NCBI RefSeq assembly: GCF_025913575.1
Contig: NZ_CP109785.1
Span: forward strand, 2,914,001 to 2,978,000
Length of the DNA stretch: 64,000 nucleotides
Origin: Halocatena marina
GTDB taxonomy: Archaea; Halobacteriota; Halobacteria; Halobacteriales; Haloarculaceae
Direction of reading: 5' to 3'
Shown in pieces: positions 9,361 to 17,294 of this stretch; position 1 is the first letter of the stretch, and every line of letters starts with the position of its first letter. The translations under genes and the position numbers were made by a program. The notes under the pieces were generated by a model. It saw nothing but the letters and a program-made list of their open reading frames with translations, did no database searches and was not told the DNA's origin.

Positions 9361-9634
9361 ACCACCTCACCCTGAATAAGTGCCACTCACACGATTTGGC
9401 GAATCGCTCTCAAACCGATTCACACCCATCAAGCGCTACTAATCATGAAATAAAAGACGGACGCACCTACTATTGGTTGTAGAGCTATGAATAGACCGCC
9501 GCTCGGTGGATGAATAATCCCACGTGATATAGACAGATAATATATACTTCCTACAGTTGATGTTTCTTTTCGACCCGATTCGAACTGCTCACGAGAGACG
9601 AACGTTTTTATCTCCTGTTGTTCTTTTCCCCAAT
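9361..9634. promoter_or_regulatory. Divergent intergenic region with a TATA-like box for the TrkA gene
   Basis: This A/T-rich gap separates the zinc-finger microprotein from the TrkA-like gene. GTTTTTA at 9604-9610 sits about 27 bases before the ATG at 9635, so a leaderless transcript is likely. No additional reading frame in the gap looks like a gene. Confidence 0.5.
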
Positions 9635-10291
9635 ATGATGTCCGTAATTGTCGGGTACGGACGGGTTGGCATTAGAACGGCAGACATTCTCCGATCGGAG
9701 GGTCATTCAGTTGTGATCATCGATAACGATCCGGAAAAGGTCGAACGCGCTAACGAGGCAGGATTCGAGGCGCATGAAGGAAGCGGTGACGACGAAGAGA
9801 TACTCGTCGAAGCTGGCGTCAAAACCGCTGATGCGGTCGGTGGCCTAACTGGGGATCTGAACGTGAACCTCAGCGCATGTGTCATTGCAGACAAGTACGA
9901 CTGTCGAACAGTGTTACGGATCGACGACGACTATCACGCAGATATCTATGAGAAGTATGCAGCTGAGGTAGACGAAGTTATTTATCCCGAACGTCTCGGA
10001 GCAGCGGGTGCGAAGACTGCCATTCTCGGTGGAGATTTCGACGTACTTGGGGATTTAACAGAGAGTCTCTCTGCAGGCAGCGTTACCGTCCAAGAGAATG
10101 CAGACGTAATCGGAAACAGAGTTGTTGGAATCGATCTTCCGAACGAAGCGCTCATCTACGCACACGGACGGCAAGGCGAGCCGATGACCATCCCACTCCC
10201 ACAGACGACGATCGAATCGGGTGATGAAATCGCATTCATGGCGGATCCAAGTACTGTCACCGAAGTCCGCACACTGCTCGGCGGTCGATAG
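9635..10291 (+). CDS. TrkA-like NAD-binding regulatory protein (TrkA-N plus TrkA-C)
   Basis: A 218-residue protein with a Rossmann TrkA-N (RCK) domain, glycine motif G-Y-G-R-V-G near the N-terminus, acidic D-N-D after strand 2, and a TrkA-C ligand-binding domain in the last ~80 residues. Such proteins bind NAD(H) or c-di-AMP-like ligands and gate potassium channels or transporters at the inner membrane face. No channel gene is adjacent, so it must act on a partner encoded elsewhere. The ATG at 9635 fits the promoter; an in-frame upstream ATG at 9557 would span the TATA-like box. Confidence 0.88.
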   Translation: MMSVIVGYGRVGIRTADILRSEGHSVVIIDNDPEKVERANEAGFEAHEGSGDDEEILVEAGVKTADAVGGLTGDLNVNLSACVIADKYDCRTVLRIDDDYHADIYEKYAAEVDEVIYPERLGAAGAKTAILGGDFDVLGDLTESLSAGSVTVQENADVIGNRVVGIDLPNEALIYAHGRQGEPMTIPLPQTTIESGDEIAFMADPSTVTEVRTLLGGR

Positions 10292-10453
10292 GAAAAGGCC
10301 GGGCGCACGGTGGGGAGGATGGGGACGAGACCGCAGCGCGCGCCCATTGTTTAATTGACGTACTGCTGCTTAAAGCCACGTCAGACATCCGTCATACCCC
10401 AGTATTGGTTATAGCGTGTGTTCACAACCGCTCTCATTGCTGGTTGACTCCAA

Positions 10454-10828
10454 TCATTTCCAGACGAGCCCGTCGACAGTGGCGCTCATCACCAGTTCGT
10501 TCGTCGTGTGACAGACGATCGAAGCCTTCAGATCGTATCTATCCTCGCGTTCATCGACGTGTTCGTTCGTCCACTCACACGTGACCGTCTCGCCTGTGTA
10601 CACCGGGCTGTGGAAGTCGAATTCCATCGCACGGGCCAGACAGCCGAGATCGCCTCCGATTTTCGTCGGAAGGGTTGCCGTGAGCAGCCCCTGAACGACG
10701 AGCCGGTTCTGCTCGTCTGGCTCGGTGTGTATCGCCTGCTGATCTCCCGACAGTTCACCGAACTGCCTGACGGTCTCTTCGGTGAACGTCCGTTCGTACG
10801 TGTAGACATCTCCCTCCTCAGGTGCCAT
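10454..10828 (-). CDS. MaoC-like hot-dog fold dehydratase
   Basis: A 124-residue single hot-dog domain. It has the hydratase-2 signature around residues 27-36 (S-G-D-Q-Q-A-I-H), with D29 and H34 placed as in the catalytic pair of MaoC/(R)-specific enoyl-CoA hydratases, then a V-V-Q-G-L-L segment. The likely reaction is hydration of an enoyl-CoA-type substrate, but the true substrate is unknown. The ATG at 10828 (MAPEEGDVYTY) gives the normal N-terminus; the longer frame has a Cys-rich, uncharacteristic leader. It is divergent from the next gene pair. Confidence 0.75.
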   Translation of the reverse strand: MAPEEGDVYTYERTFTEETVRQFGELSGDQQAIHTEPDEQNRLVVQGLLTATLPTKIGGDLGCLARAMEFDFHSPVYTGETVTCEWTNEHVDEREDRYDLKASIVCHTTNELVMSATVDGLVWK

Positions 10829-10953
10829 CGGTATCAGCGTTTTGAACAGAGGGACGTATATTTCGTGGGCATCGATTCGGACCGACAGCACGAGTGAGCA
10901 CGATCGTTTTACTGGACCAGTGGATGTTTGCTCACAGAGAGTGCAGATAGAGC

Positions 10954-11046
10954 ATGGACTGGACAACGTTGTTCGAGCGGGCGACAGAGTATGAGGTAAC
11001 CATCGAAGAAATCGAAACCGCGCTCTCTGAGCGACGCAATGACTGA
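10954..11046 (+). CDS. 30-residue ORF overlapping the PIN-like gene
   Basis: ATG 10954 to TGA at 11046 encodes a 30-residue, helical, charged peptide: MDWTTLFERATEYEV, then TIEEIETALSERRND. Its last 8 bases overlap the start of the PIN-like gene, so translation is probably coupled. From memory, similar tiny ORFs precede this family in other haloarchaea, which would support it being real; this needs a search. It could be an interacting peptide or a translational coupling leader. Confidence 0.6.
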   Translation: MDWTTLFERATEYEVTIEEIETALSERRND

Positions 11047-11497
11047 AATAACGCGCATTGTCGCAGACGCCGACGTGCTCGCCGCCGATCTCCTTGTCGG
11101 TGGGAGCGCTCGTGATGCGCTCACTCTCGTTCGGTCACACTCGTGGATCGAGCTCATCGCAAGTGACCCGCTGCTCGTGGACGCTAAAGCGATCATCGCT
11201 GCACTGACCACCGATGAGCTCGCGGACGATTGGCGTGAAACAATCGAACGAGAGCGGGTCGCAGTCGAGCATCCACCGGATGACCATCCCGCGCTCGCGT
11301 CTGCCTACCGAGGTGAAGCCGCACACATTCTCTCATTCGACGAACGGCTCCAGAGTGCGAAAGCAGGCGTAGCACTCAAACAACACGTAGATACAAGCGT
11401 CAAGCATCCCGACGCGTTCGTTCGCCTGTTCGATCCAGAACAGCTCCACGAAATCGTGTTCGATGAACCATATCCGGGCCCAGATCGTGTGCCGTGA
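11039..11497 (+). CDS. PIN-domain-like protein (DUF7384 type)
   Basis: A 152-residue protein. The N-terminus (ITRIVADADVLAADLLVGG) places D10 and D12 where PIN nucleases have the first metal-binding aspartate. Further acidic positions are D82 and D101 in ILSFDERL, the expected C-terminal strand. The fold therefore looks PIN-like, though not all catalytic positions can be confirmed by eye. It overlaps a 30-residue upstream ORF by 8 bases. It could be a housekeeping RNase-like protein or the toxin half of an unusual toxin-antitoxin pair. Confidence 0.75.
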   Translation: MTEITRIVADADVLAADLLVGGSARDALTLVRSHSWIELIASDPLLVDAKAIIAALTTDELADDWRETIERERVAVEHPPDDHPALASAYRGEAAHILSFDERLQSAKAGVALKQHVDTSVKHPDAFVRLFDPEQLHEIVFDEPYPGPDRVP

Positions 11498-11571
11498 GAT
11501 CGGTACGGGCGACTTGTTTCGAACAGCTCTGCATAGATGACCGAACGGATCATTCGTAAACAGAATGAAGG

Positions 11572-12222
11572 CTACCGTTTGGCGAACCAGTCGCCGAATT
11601 TAGCGAGTGCTCGGCCTCGATGAGAGATCGCATTCTTCTCTTCTGCAGTCATCTCCGCGAACGTCGTTCCATTGTGTTCGAAGATGGGATCGTAGCCAAA
11701 GCCTCCCTCGCCGCGTGGTTCGACGATACGACCGAGGACAGTTCCCTCAAACAGTTTAACAGGAACAGTGCCGGAGTCGACGGTGTCGTCCGTTGTTGCC
11801 GTTGCACGCTCGTCTGCCGCGAGGTCCTGCCCTCGTCGGCCACGATCAACCGGTTCCGGTGTCGCTCCAAACGATTCACCGTCGCAGTAGGCGATGACAC
11901 ATCGGAAAGATGCCGACGCCCGATCCGAATCCGTTTGCTGGGCGCGGGCGATCTGACCAACCTGTTCGACGCCCAGTGTCTCTTCGACGAACGCCGAGTA
12001 CGGGCCAGGAAACCCATCGAGCGCGTCGATGAATAGACCCGCGTCATCGACGATCACTGGTTCACCGACGTGCTCGAACGCGGCGCGTGCGCCGTAGGCT
12101 GCGATCGGTGCGAGCGTCTCCGACTGGATTTCCTGATAGTCGTAATCCAACGGCGTTACTTGATCGAGGTATTCGCGTGCCTCTCGAACCTTGCCAGCGT
12201 TCGTCGTCACGTAATGGAGCAT
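11572..12222 (-). CDS. XTP/dITP diphosphatase (RdgB/HAM1 family)
   Basis: House-cleaning pyrophosphatase that removes non-canonical purine nucleotides (XTP, dITP, ITP). Motifs: TTNAGKVREA at the N-terminus, VDDAGLFIDALDGFPG, FGYDPIFEHNG, and the C-terminal ISHRGRALAKF. The preferred start is ATG 12222 (MLHYVTTNAGK, 216 residues); ATG 12231 would add three residues. The central part has a short acidic insert of about 20 residues (DRGRRGQDLAADE), common in haloarchaeal versions. Confidence 0.9.
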   Translation of the reverse strand: MLHYVTTNAGKVREAREYLDQVTPLDYDYQEIQSETLAPIAAYGARAAFEHVGEPVIVDDAGLFIDALDGFPGPYSAFVEETLGVEQVGQIARAQQTDSDRASASFRCVIAYCDGESFGATPEPVDRGRRGQDLAADERATATTDDTVDSGTVPVKLFEGTVLGRIVEPRGEGGFGYDPIFEHNGTTFAEMTAEEKNAISHRGRALAKFGDWFAKR

Positions 12223-12295
12223 GGTATCCATGCGGCGGTGACGAGAAAAGAACCGTCGATTCAGATGTTACGTCTGTTGTCGTTGGAGAATCGCG

Positions 12296-12565
12296 TCAGT
12301 CGACGATGACCTCAACCGGTTCGTCCTCGTCGAGCATTTCCGACTCCTCGCTGTGGCGTTGGTGATAGAAGAGAACGCCAGCGATAGCGAGAACGATCCA
12401 CGACCGCCAGTTGGCGAGATTCAGCGTGTAGCCGATTCCGAAGGGCTTCTCGACGAGCATTCCTTCGTCGGGCCGCCAGTACGAGGACAGCATCCGTCCA
12501 ACGCTTGGACGCTCGAAATTGTACGGGATACCGAACAATTCACCGGATTGCGGTTTATCGACCAT
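12296..12565 (-). CDS. DUF5808 domain membrane protein
   Basis: An 89-residue protein beginning MVDKPQSGELFGIPYNFERPS, matching the DUF5808 type in which a short soluble motif with a G-I-P-Y-N-F-E core precedes one membrane helix. Here the helix is about residues 54-66 (WIVLAIAGVLFYH), followed by an acidic tail. The function is unknown. The ATG at 12565 is preferred to an upstream in-frame start at 12604. It lies between the Kae1-Bud32 gene and the XTP pyrophosphatase, all on the minus strand. Confidence 0.75.
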   Translation of the reverse strand: MVDKPQSGELFGIPYNFERPSVGRMLSSYWRPDEGMLVEKPFGIGYTLNLANWRSWIVLAIAGVLFYHQRHSEESEMLDEDEPVEVIVD

Positions 12566-12668
12566 GCAACGTGGTATGTCGGGCACAGTTAAACCGTTTA
12601 CCACAGTCGAGTTACAGCAGAAGAAATTCAGATCAGTAGAGTATAGCTAAAATTAGTTTAGCGAGCGC

Positions 12669-14237
12669 TTACGATTGATATCGACCGCGTCCTTCAATCT
12701 CGCGCAGTTGACTGATGGCCGTCTCGTCACCGATCTCGCGGTATGCATCCTCAAACGCAGTAGCGAGTGGTTCGGGATCTTCTGCGGTCCCATCGAGACT
12801 CTGGTGAAACACGTGGAGGTCCATCGCGTAGTCTTCGACTGTATCGCTGTAGTACGCGAGGCCGAAGTCGATGAGCCACGTCTGTCCCTCGACGCGGACG
12901 TTTCGGGTCGTTGGATCGCCGTGAACGATTCCGACGTCGTGAAGCGTTGCGAGCGAGCGAGCAACATCTCGAACGTGTGCTTCGGTGAGGTCATCTCGGA
13001 GATCAGCATTCCCGACGTGCTCGAAGACGAGTCGATGCTCAGGAACATCCACGTCACGGAGAACTGGCGTCGGCACGCCAGCGCGCCGACTGTCGCTCGT
13101 TACCCGCGCTTCAGAACGGATCCGTTCTCGACGTAGACGCTCGTCGAGTGCAGGATGGCGGTAGCGCTTTGGAACGCGCGTTTTCACCATCGTCTCTCCG
13201 ACGTGTTCGACTGTCGCCTCTGCGCCGCGCTGGGGTTCATCGCTAATCGAATGGGTCGGAGGGGACTGTGTGGACCGCCACGTCACTCCGACTTCATCAG
13301 GGCGGAACTTCGGACGGACCCGCGAGTCTTCGATGGCGATGGTATCATCGACAGCGGCCATTTTCGCACCGAGAACAGCGATCATAGCGGCGTTATCCCG
13401 CAGGAACCGTGCCTCAGGCGCGTAAAACGATGCTCCGCGATCCTCACACATCGTTTCGAGCATCTCCTGCAGACGGTGATTCTGGCCGACGCCCCCACCG
13501 AGAACGAGTTCGTTAGACCCCGTGAGCGAGAGCGCACGCTCTGAGACTTCCGCGAGCATGGCAAAGATCGTTTCCTGAAGCGAGAAGCAGATGTCTTCGA
13601 GTGCTTCACCGTCGTCGTAGGCTTCTTTTGCCGCGCTCATGATGCCAGAGAATGAGAAATCCATCCCCTTGACCACGTACGGGAGGTCGATGTACTCGCC
13701 ATCCGTGGCAGCTGCTTCGACTTTCGGACCACCGGGATGAGACCACCCGACGTGGCGGGTAAACTTATCGATCGCGTTGCCGACGCCGGTGTCCATCGTC
13801 TCACCGAGCATCCGGTAGCGGCCGTTGTGGAATCCGAGCAAATGGGCATTTGCTCCGCTCGCGTTCAGACAGACCGGTGATTCAAAGCCCGAATGATGTC
13901 TGCCGATTTCGAGATGTGCGAGCATGTGATTGACGCCGACAAGCGGAACGTCTAGTGTTCCCGCGAGCGCCCGTGCCGCTGTCCCGACGATTCGCAAGCA
14001 CGGCCCAAGCCCCGGACCACGGGAGAACGCGACGGCGTCGATCTGGTCGGTGGCGTCACGCGCATCACCAACGACTTCGGGAATGGCCTCGCGCATGTGC
14101 TCTGCGGCCTCACGGGGGTGAATGCCACCGCTTTCGGGCTGGTATGCGTCGGTGAAAATCGTCGTTCGATTGGTCTCTGTATCGTAGATGGCTGCGCTCG
14201 CAGCCCACGCGGTGCCCTCGATACCGAGAACGCGCAT
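12669..14237 (-). CDS. Kae1-Bud32 fusion: tRNA N6-threonylcarbamoyladenosine synthesis
   Basis: A 522-residue natural fusion of Kae1 (residues ~1-325) and the kinase Bud32 (~335-522), core subunits of the KEOPS complex that adds threonylcarbamoyl to A37 of ANN-decoding tRNAs. Kae1 has the metal-binding H104/H108 pair in HMLAHLE and FSRGPGLGP. Bud32 has the atypical kinase loop HGDPTTRNV and the metal-binding DFG in LIDFGLAYYS. Fusion is normal in haloarchaea. The ATG at 14237 (MRVLGIEGTAW) is the family start. It follows S24e by 22 bases. Confidence 0.95.
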   Translation of the reverse strand: MRVLGIEGTAWAASAAIYDTETNRTTIFTDAYQPESGGIHPREAAEHMREAIPEVVGDARDATDQIDAVAFSRGPGLGPCLRIVGTAARALAGTLDVPLVGVNHMLAHLEIGRHHSGFESPVCLNASGANAHLLGFHNGRYRMLGETMDTGVGNAIDKFTRHVGWSHPGGPKVEAAATDGEYIDLPYVVKGMDFSFSGIMSAAKEAYDDGEALEDICFSLQETIFAMLAEVSERALSLTGSNELVLGGGVGQNHRLQEMLETMCEDRGASFYAPEARFLRDNAAMIAVLGAKMAAVDDTIAIEDSRVRPKFRPDEVGVTWRSTQSPPTHSISDEPQRGAEATVEHVGETMVKTRVPKRYRHPALDERLRRERIRSEARVTSDSRRAGVPTPVLRDVDVPEHRLVFEHVGNADLRDDLTEAHVRDVARSLATLHDVGIVHGDPTTRNVRVEGQTWLIDFGLAYYSDTVEDYAMDLHVFHQSLDGTAEDPEPLATAFEDAYREIGDETAISQLREIEGRGRYQS

Positions 14238-14259
14238 CCCTCTACTCCTGTCCGTCGAT

Positions 14260-14583
14260 TCAGGCCTCTTCGGCCTCACTCTCAGTGTCTGCGTTCTCCG
14301 TCTCGACGCCGATCTTGTTCCGTTCGAGCATGTACGACTGCTCGACATCGCGGGCGCGCTGGGCGCTCTGGTACACTTTTGCGTACCCGATGGTCTTTCG
14401 CATCCCGTACTTTGTATCGAGTTTGTGGATGACGACCTCGTCCGCGTCCTTGTTCAACTTGGCTGCGAGACTGTCGCGGACGGAGAGCCGCGATGGTGTC
14501 GCTTCCTCGTGAGTCACTCGAAATCGTACATCAGAGCGGTGTAACATCGGGTTACCCTCTTCGGCGATGATCTCGATGTCCAT
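14260..14583 (-). CDS. rps24e: Small ribosomal subunit protein eS24
   Basis: A 107-residue archaeal/eukaryotic-type S24e: MDIEIIAEEGNPMLHRSDVR, then the conserved L-D-T-K-Y-G-M-R-K-T-I-G-Y-A-K-V-Y core and an acidic haloarchaeal tail. It is upstream of, and probably co-transcribed with, Kae1-Bud32. In many haloarchaea a small zinc-binding S27ae gene sits between these two genes; here only 22 bases separate them, so S27ae must be encoded elsewhere. Confidence 0.95.
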   Translation of the reverse strand: MDIEIIAEEGNPMLHRSDVRFRVTHEEATPSRLSVRDSLAAKLNKDADEVVIHKLDTKYGMRKTIGYAKVYQSAQRARDVEQSYMLERNKIGVETENADTESEAEEA

Positions 14584-14853
14584 GGTACCGTTACTTGCCC
14601 CCGAAACGACTAAAAGGATTTCGAAGCCGTGAGGTCTCAGTGGCCCGAAGAGAGGATACTTTTTTTAAGACAGTTTACACCCAACCGAGTCTGGCTGAGA
14701 GAGGATCGTGTTTCAGCCGAGGTGTCTCAGGAGTGGCCTTTTTTGGACAGTTCGTCGTGTCCTTTCCGATGACGAAATTGTTAGGTTTGGCCAATGGATC
14801 GCTCGGCACACTCGTGCATCTCGTCTATGACTCTCATTCTTTATTCTTGTCCC
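14584..14853. other. Non-coding gap upstream of rps24e
   Basis: About 270 bases between the M20 hydrolase stop and the S24e start. It holds the minus-strand promoter of rps24e; A/T-rich candidates are CCTTTTAG near 14610-14617 and a run of seven T on the plus strand near 14661-14667. No reading frame with plausible haloarchaeal composition was found. The RNA polymerase E subunit genes that often precede rps24e are absent. Confidence 0.5.
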
Positions 14854-16092
14854 TCACGTGGCACCTGCCAACTCGGCGAGTGCACCTGCGAGGACGGTTG
14901 TTGCGCTCGCACAATCGTCCCAGTCGGTCCATTCCTGTGGACTGTGCGAGATGCCTGCACAGGAGGGAGCAAAGAGCATCCCGCTGTCGGTGACGCGTGC
15001 GATGTGCATCGTATCGTGGGCTGCCCCCGAGTGCAGCGTCATCGTTTCGATGGTTGCCCGCTCGCCTGCGTCGTGGAGCACTCGCTGGCACCGTTCGCTC
15101 ATTGCTACCGGTTCGAGATCGAAATGGCGCTTGCAGGTCGTGTTGACGCCGCGTGTTTCGGTGAGTTGTTCGAGCGTTTGTCGCATCTGCTCGACGATCG
15201 CGTTCATCGATTCGTACTCCGTGCTTCGGATATCGACACCCATCGAAACGCGTTCGGGGATGACGTTCGTCGCGTTCGGTTCGACGGTGAGCCGACCGAC
15301 GGTTCCAACCGCTGGCGCGCGTTCGGAGGCAGCCCGCGCCGCGTTTTCGACGGCCGTCACGAACTCGCCTGCCGCCGCAAGCGCATCGGTACGTTCGTCC
15401 ATTGGCGTCGATCCGGCGTGATTTGCCTCTCCTTCGATGTGGACATCACAGTGTGTAATCCCCGTGATGTCGGTGACAACTCCCGCCGGAGGATTGGCTC
15501 GTTCGAGCGCGATGTGCTGTTCGATGTGGAGTTCGAGCCACGCGTCCCACGTGCTGGCGTCGAGGCGTCCCGTTCCACAAAAACCGATCTCTTCGAGGGC
15601 CGTTTCGAGCGTCTGACCGGTGTCATCACTCAGTGAGAGAGCTTCCTCAATTGACCGCTGACCGCACGCAACCGATGATCCGAGCAAGCCGGAACTGAAC
15701 GTCGTTCCCTCCTCTTCGGTGAACGAGACAACGTCGATGGGACGCTCGGGGCTGCGGTCAGCGTCCTGCATGGCACGAACGCTTTCGAGGGCTGCGTACA
15801 CCCCCAATGGCCCGTCAAAGATTCCACCCTCGGGTACCGAATCGAGATGGCTCCCAGATGCGACAGGAGCACCGCTTGCTCCCTCAGGCACCCATCTTCC
15901 GACGATGTTTCCGACGCTATCGATACGAATCGATAACCCAGCGTCGTCTAACCGCTCAAGGAAGTATTCGCGTGCTTTTTGGTTTGCGTCGCTTCCGGTG
16001 AGGACGGTTCGTCCGTGACCATCGCCATCAAGTGTGCCAAACGTGGCGGTCGTCTCGATATCCGTCCGAAGCCGGTCAGTAGAAATATCCAT
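14854..16092 (-). CDS. M20-family Zn-dependent amidohydrolase (N-carbamoylase/allantoate amidohydrolase type)
   Basis: A 412-residue peptidase-M20 fold enzyme. Two-metal-site motifs are visible: GSHLDSVPEGG with FDGPLGV, SFTEEEGTTF, WLELHIEQH, and the C-terminal HSGAAHDTMH. This pattern is typical of allantoate amidohydrolases, N-carbamoyl-L-amino-acid hydrolases and ureidoglycolate hydrolases rather than peptidases; the substrate cannot be decided. The start is ATG 16092 (MDISTDRLRTDI). It lies 60 bases downstream of the alcohol dehydrogenase on the same strand, so the two may form an operon. Confidence 0.85.
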   Translation of the reverse strand: MDISTDRLRTDIETTATFGTLDGDGHGRTVLTGSDANQKAREYFLERLDDAGLSIRIDSVGNIVGRWVPEGASGAPVASGSHLDSVPEGGIFDGPLGVYAALESVRAMQDADRSPERPIDVVSFTEEEGTTFSSGLLGSSVACGQRSIEEALSLSDDTGQTLETALEEIGFCGTGRLDASTWDAWLELHIEQHIALERANPPAGVVTDITGITHCDVHIEGEANHAGSTPMDERTDALAAAGEFVTAVENAARAASERAPAVGTVGRLTVEPNATNVIPERVSMGVDIRSTEYESMNAIVEQMRQTLEQLTETRGVNTTCKRHFDLEPVAMSERCQRVLHDAGERATIETMTLHSGAAHDTMHIARVTDSGMLFAPSCAGISHSPQEWTDWDDCASATTVLAGALAELAGAT

Positions 16093-16152
16093 GTGTAATG
16101 ATCCCGAGACGAGCGGTATATTGTGCGCGGATCGCACCACTTCGCTCTTCGG

Positions 16153-17193
16153 TTACGGTGTGATGACAGCTCTGCCCTCAATCTCGCGGTGTTCGAGTTT
16201 CTCTGCGACGGTGTTGATCTCATCGAGCGAGTAGCGCGAAGTGTGGAGTTCGACGTCTCCCTGCTCGACGAGCGCAACGAGTTCCTGCAGTTCGGTGTAT
16301 TTCCCGACGAGCGTTCCGCGGTAGGCGAATTCTCCGTTGACGAACGCTTGTGAAGGCTCGTGAACATGCCCACCATATCCGACGATGTGATGGTCACCAC
16401 CGGGGGCAAGGACATCGGGGGCGACGGCTGTCGTTTCATCACTGCCGACGAAATCGAGCACCTGTTCTGCTCCCACGCCATCGGTCAACGATTCGATCTC
16501 GGCGGCGAGATCATCTGTTGTGGAGTTGATCGTGTGGTCTGTCCCGAGGCGCTCAGCCAGATCGAGTGCTTCGTCTTTGATGTCGACTGCAACGAGCGTG
16601 GCGGCGGACATGGCCGAAAGACATTGCAGCCCAATATGACCGAGTCCACCGATCCCAATGACGATGGCATACGACCCAGGGACGAGTTCGGTTGCTGCCT
16701 TCTTTGCGGCGTGATAAGCCGTGATCCCAGCATCGGCGTGCGGTGCGATATCGACCGGATCAACACCGTCTGGAAGGGTGATCACCGCACGCTCGTTGGT
16801 GAGCAGATACTCTGCGAAGCCGCCATCGGTGTTCAACCCCGGGAAGGCGACGTTTTCGCAGTACATATCCTCACCCATTCGACAGGCCCTGCACACCCCG
16901 CAGGTTCGAACAGGGTGACAGATAACCTGATCTCCCTCAGAGACCATCGTCACGCTGTCGCCGACCTCAGCAACGGTTCCGCTGTTCTCGTGTCCGAGCG
17001 TCATCGGTAGGTCTTGGGGCATATACTCCGTCCACATTCCTTCGATGACGTGATTGTCTGTCTGACACCAGCCCGCCCCCTCAATCTCGATTACGACCTC
17101 GTCAGGAGCGGTCGCCGCAGGGCGGTCGAGCTCGTCGATACTGAGCGCAGTGCTCATGTCGTCCGTGTACTCGTGGAGACGCGCTGCTTGCAT
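16153..17193 (-). CDS. NAD(P)-dependent zinc alcohol dehydrogenase
   Basis: A 346-residue medium-chain dehydrogenase. The catalytic-zinc ligands lie in G-A-G-W-C-Q-T-D-N-H and in LGHENSG. The structural-zinc lobe is CGVCRACRMGEDMYC, and the Rossmann motif is GIGGLGHIG. The sequence around E-N-x-A-F-P-G-L-N-T-D-G-G-F-A-E-Y resembles alcohol dehydrogenases encoded beside bacterial soluble diiron (propane-type) monooxygenases, from memory. It is divergent from the amidohydrolase/DUF59 pair across a 101-base gap and probably shares control with it. The likely substrates are short secondary or primary alcohols. Confidence 0.88.
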   Translation of the reverse strand: MQAARLHEYTDDMSTALSIDELDRPAATAPDEVVIEIEGAGWCQTDNHVIEGMWTEYMPQDLPMTLGHENSGTVAEVGDSVTMVSEGDQVICHPVRTCGVCRACRMGEDMYCENVAFPGLNTDGGFAEYLLTNERAVITLPDGVDPVDIAPHADAGITAYHAAKKAATELVPGSYAIVIGIGGLGHIGLQCLSAMSAATLVAVDIKDEALDLAERLGTDHTINSTTDDLAAEIESLTDGVGAEQVLDFVGSDETTAVAPDVLAPGGDHHIVGYGGHVHEPSQAFVNGEFAYRGTLVGKYTELQELVALVEQGDVELHTSRYSLDEINTVAEKLEHREIEGRAVITP

Positions 17194-17294
17194 GATAGCA
17201 TATACCAATTAGAACGAGTAAAAGGTATTGTCTCTCTGAATACTAATGCACTCGCCGAAAGTCATTTGTTATCGCACCACACACTAGTGTGCGT
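17194..17294. promoter_or_regulatory. Divergent promoter region between adh and the amidohydrolase gene
   Basis: A 101-base A/T-rich gap. CCAATTAGAAC at 17205-17215, 12 bases from the adh start, differs by one base from the repeat CCCATTAGAAC found before the sarcosine-oxidase-like gene at 22132-22142, which is also present there as TCCATTAGAAC. An ACACACTAGTGTGCGT element (near-perfect dyad ACACTAGTGT) lies at 17279-17294, just before the amidohydrolase ATG. Either could be a regulator site; both are inferred. Confidence 0.4.
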
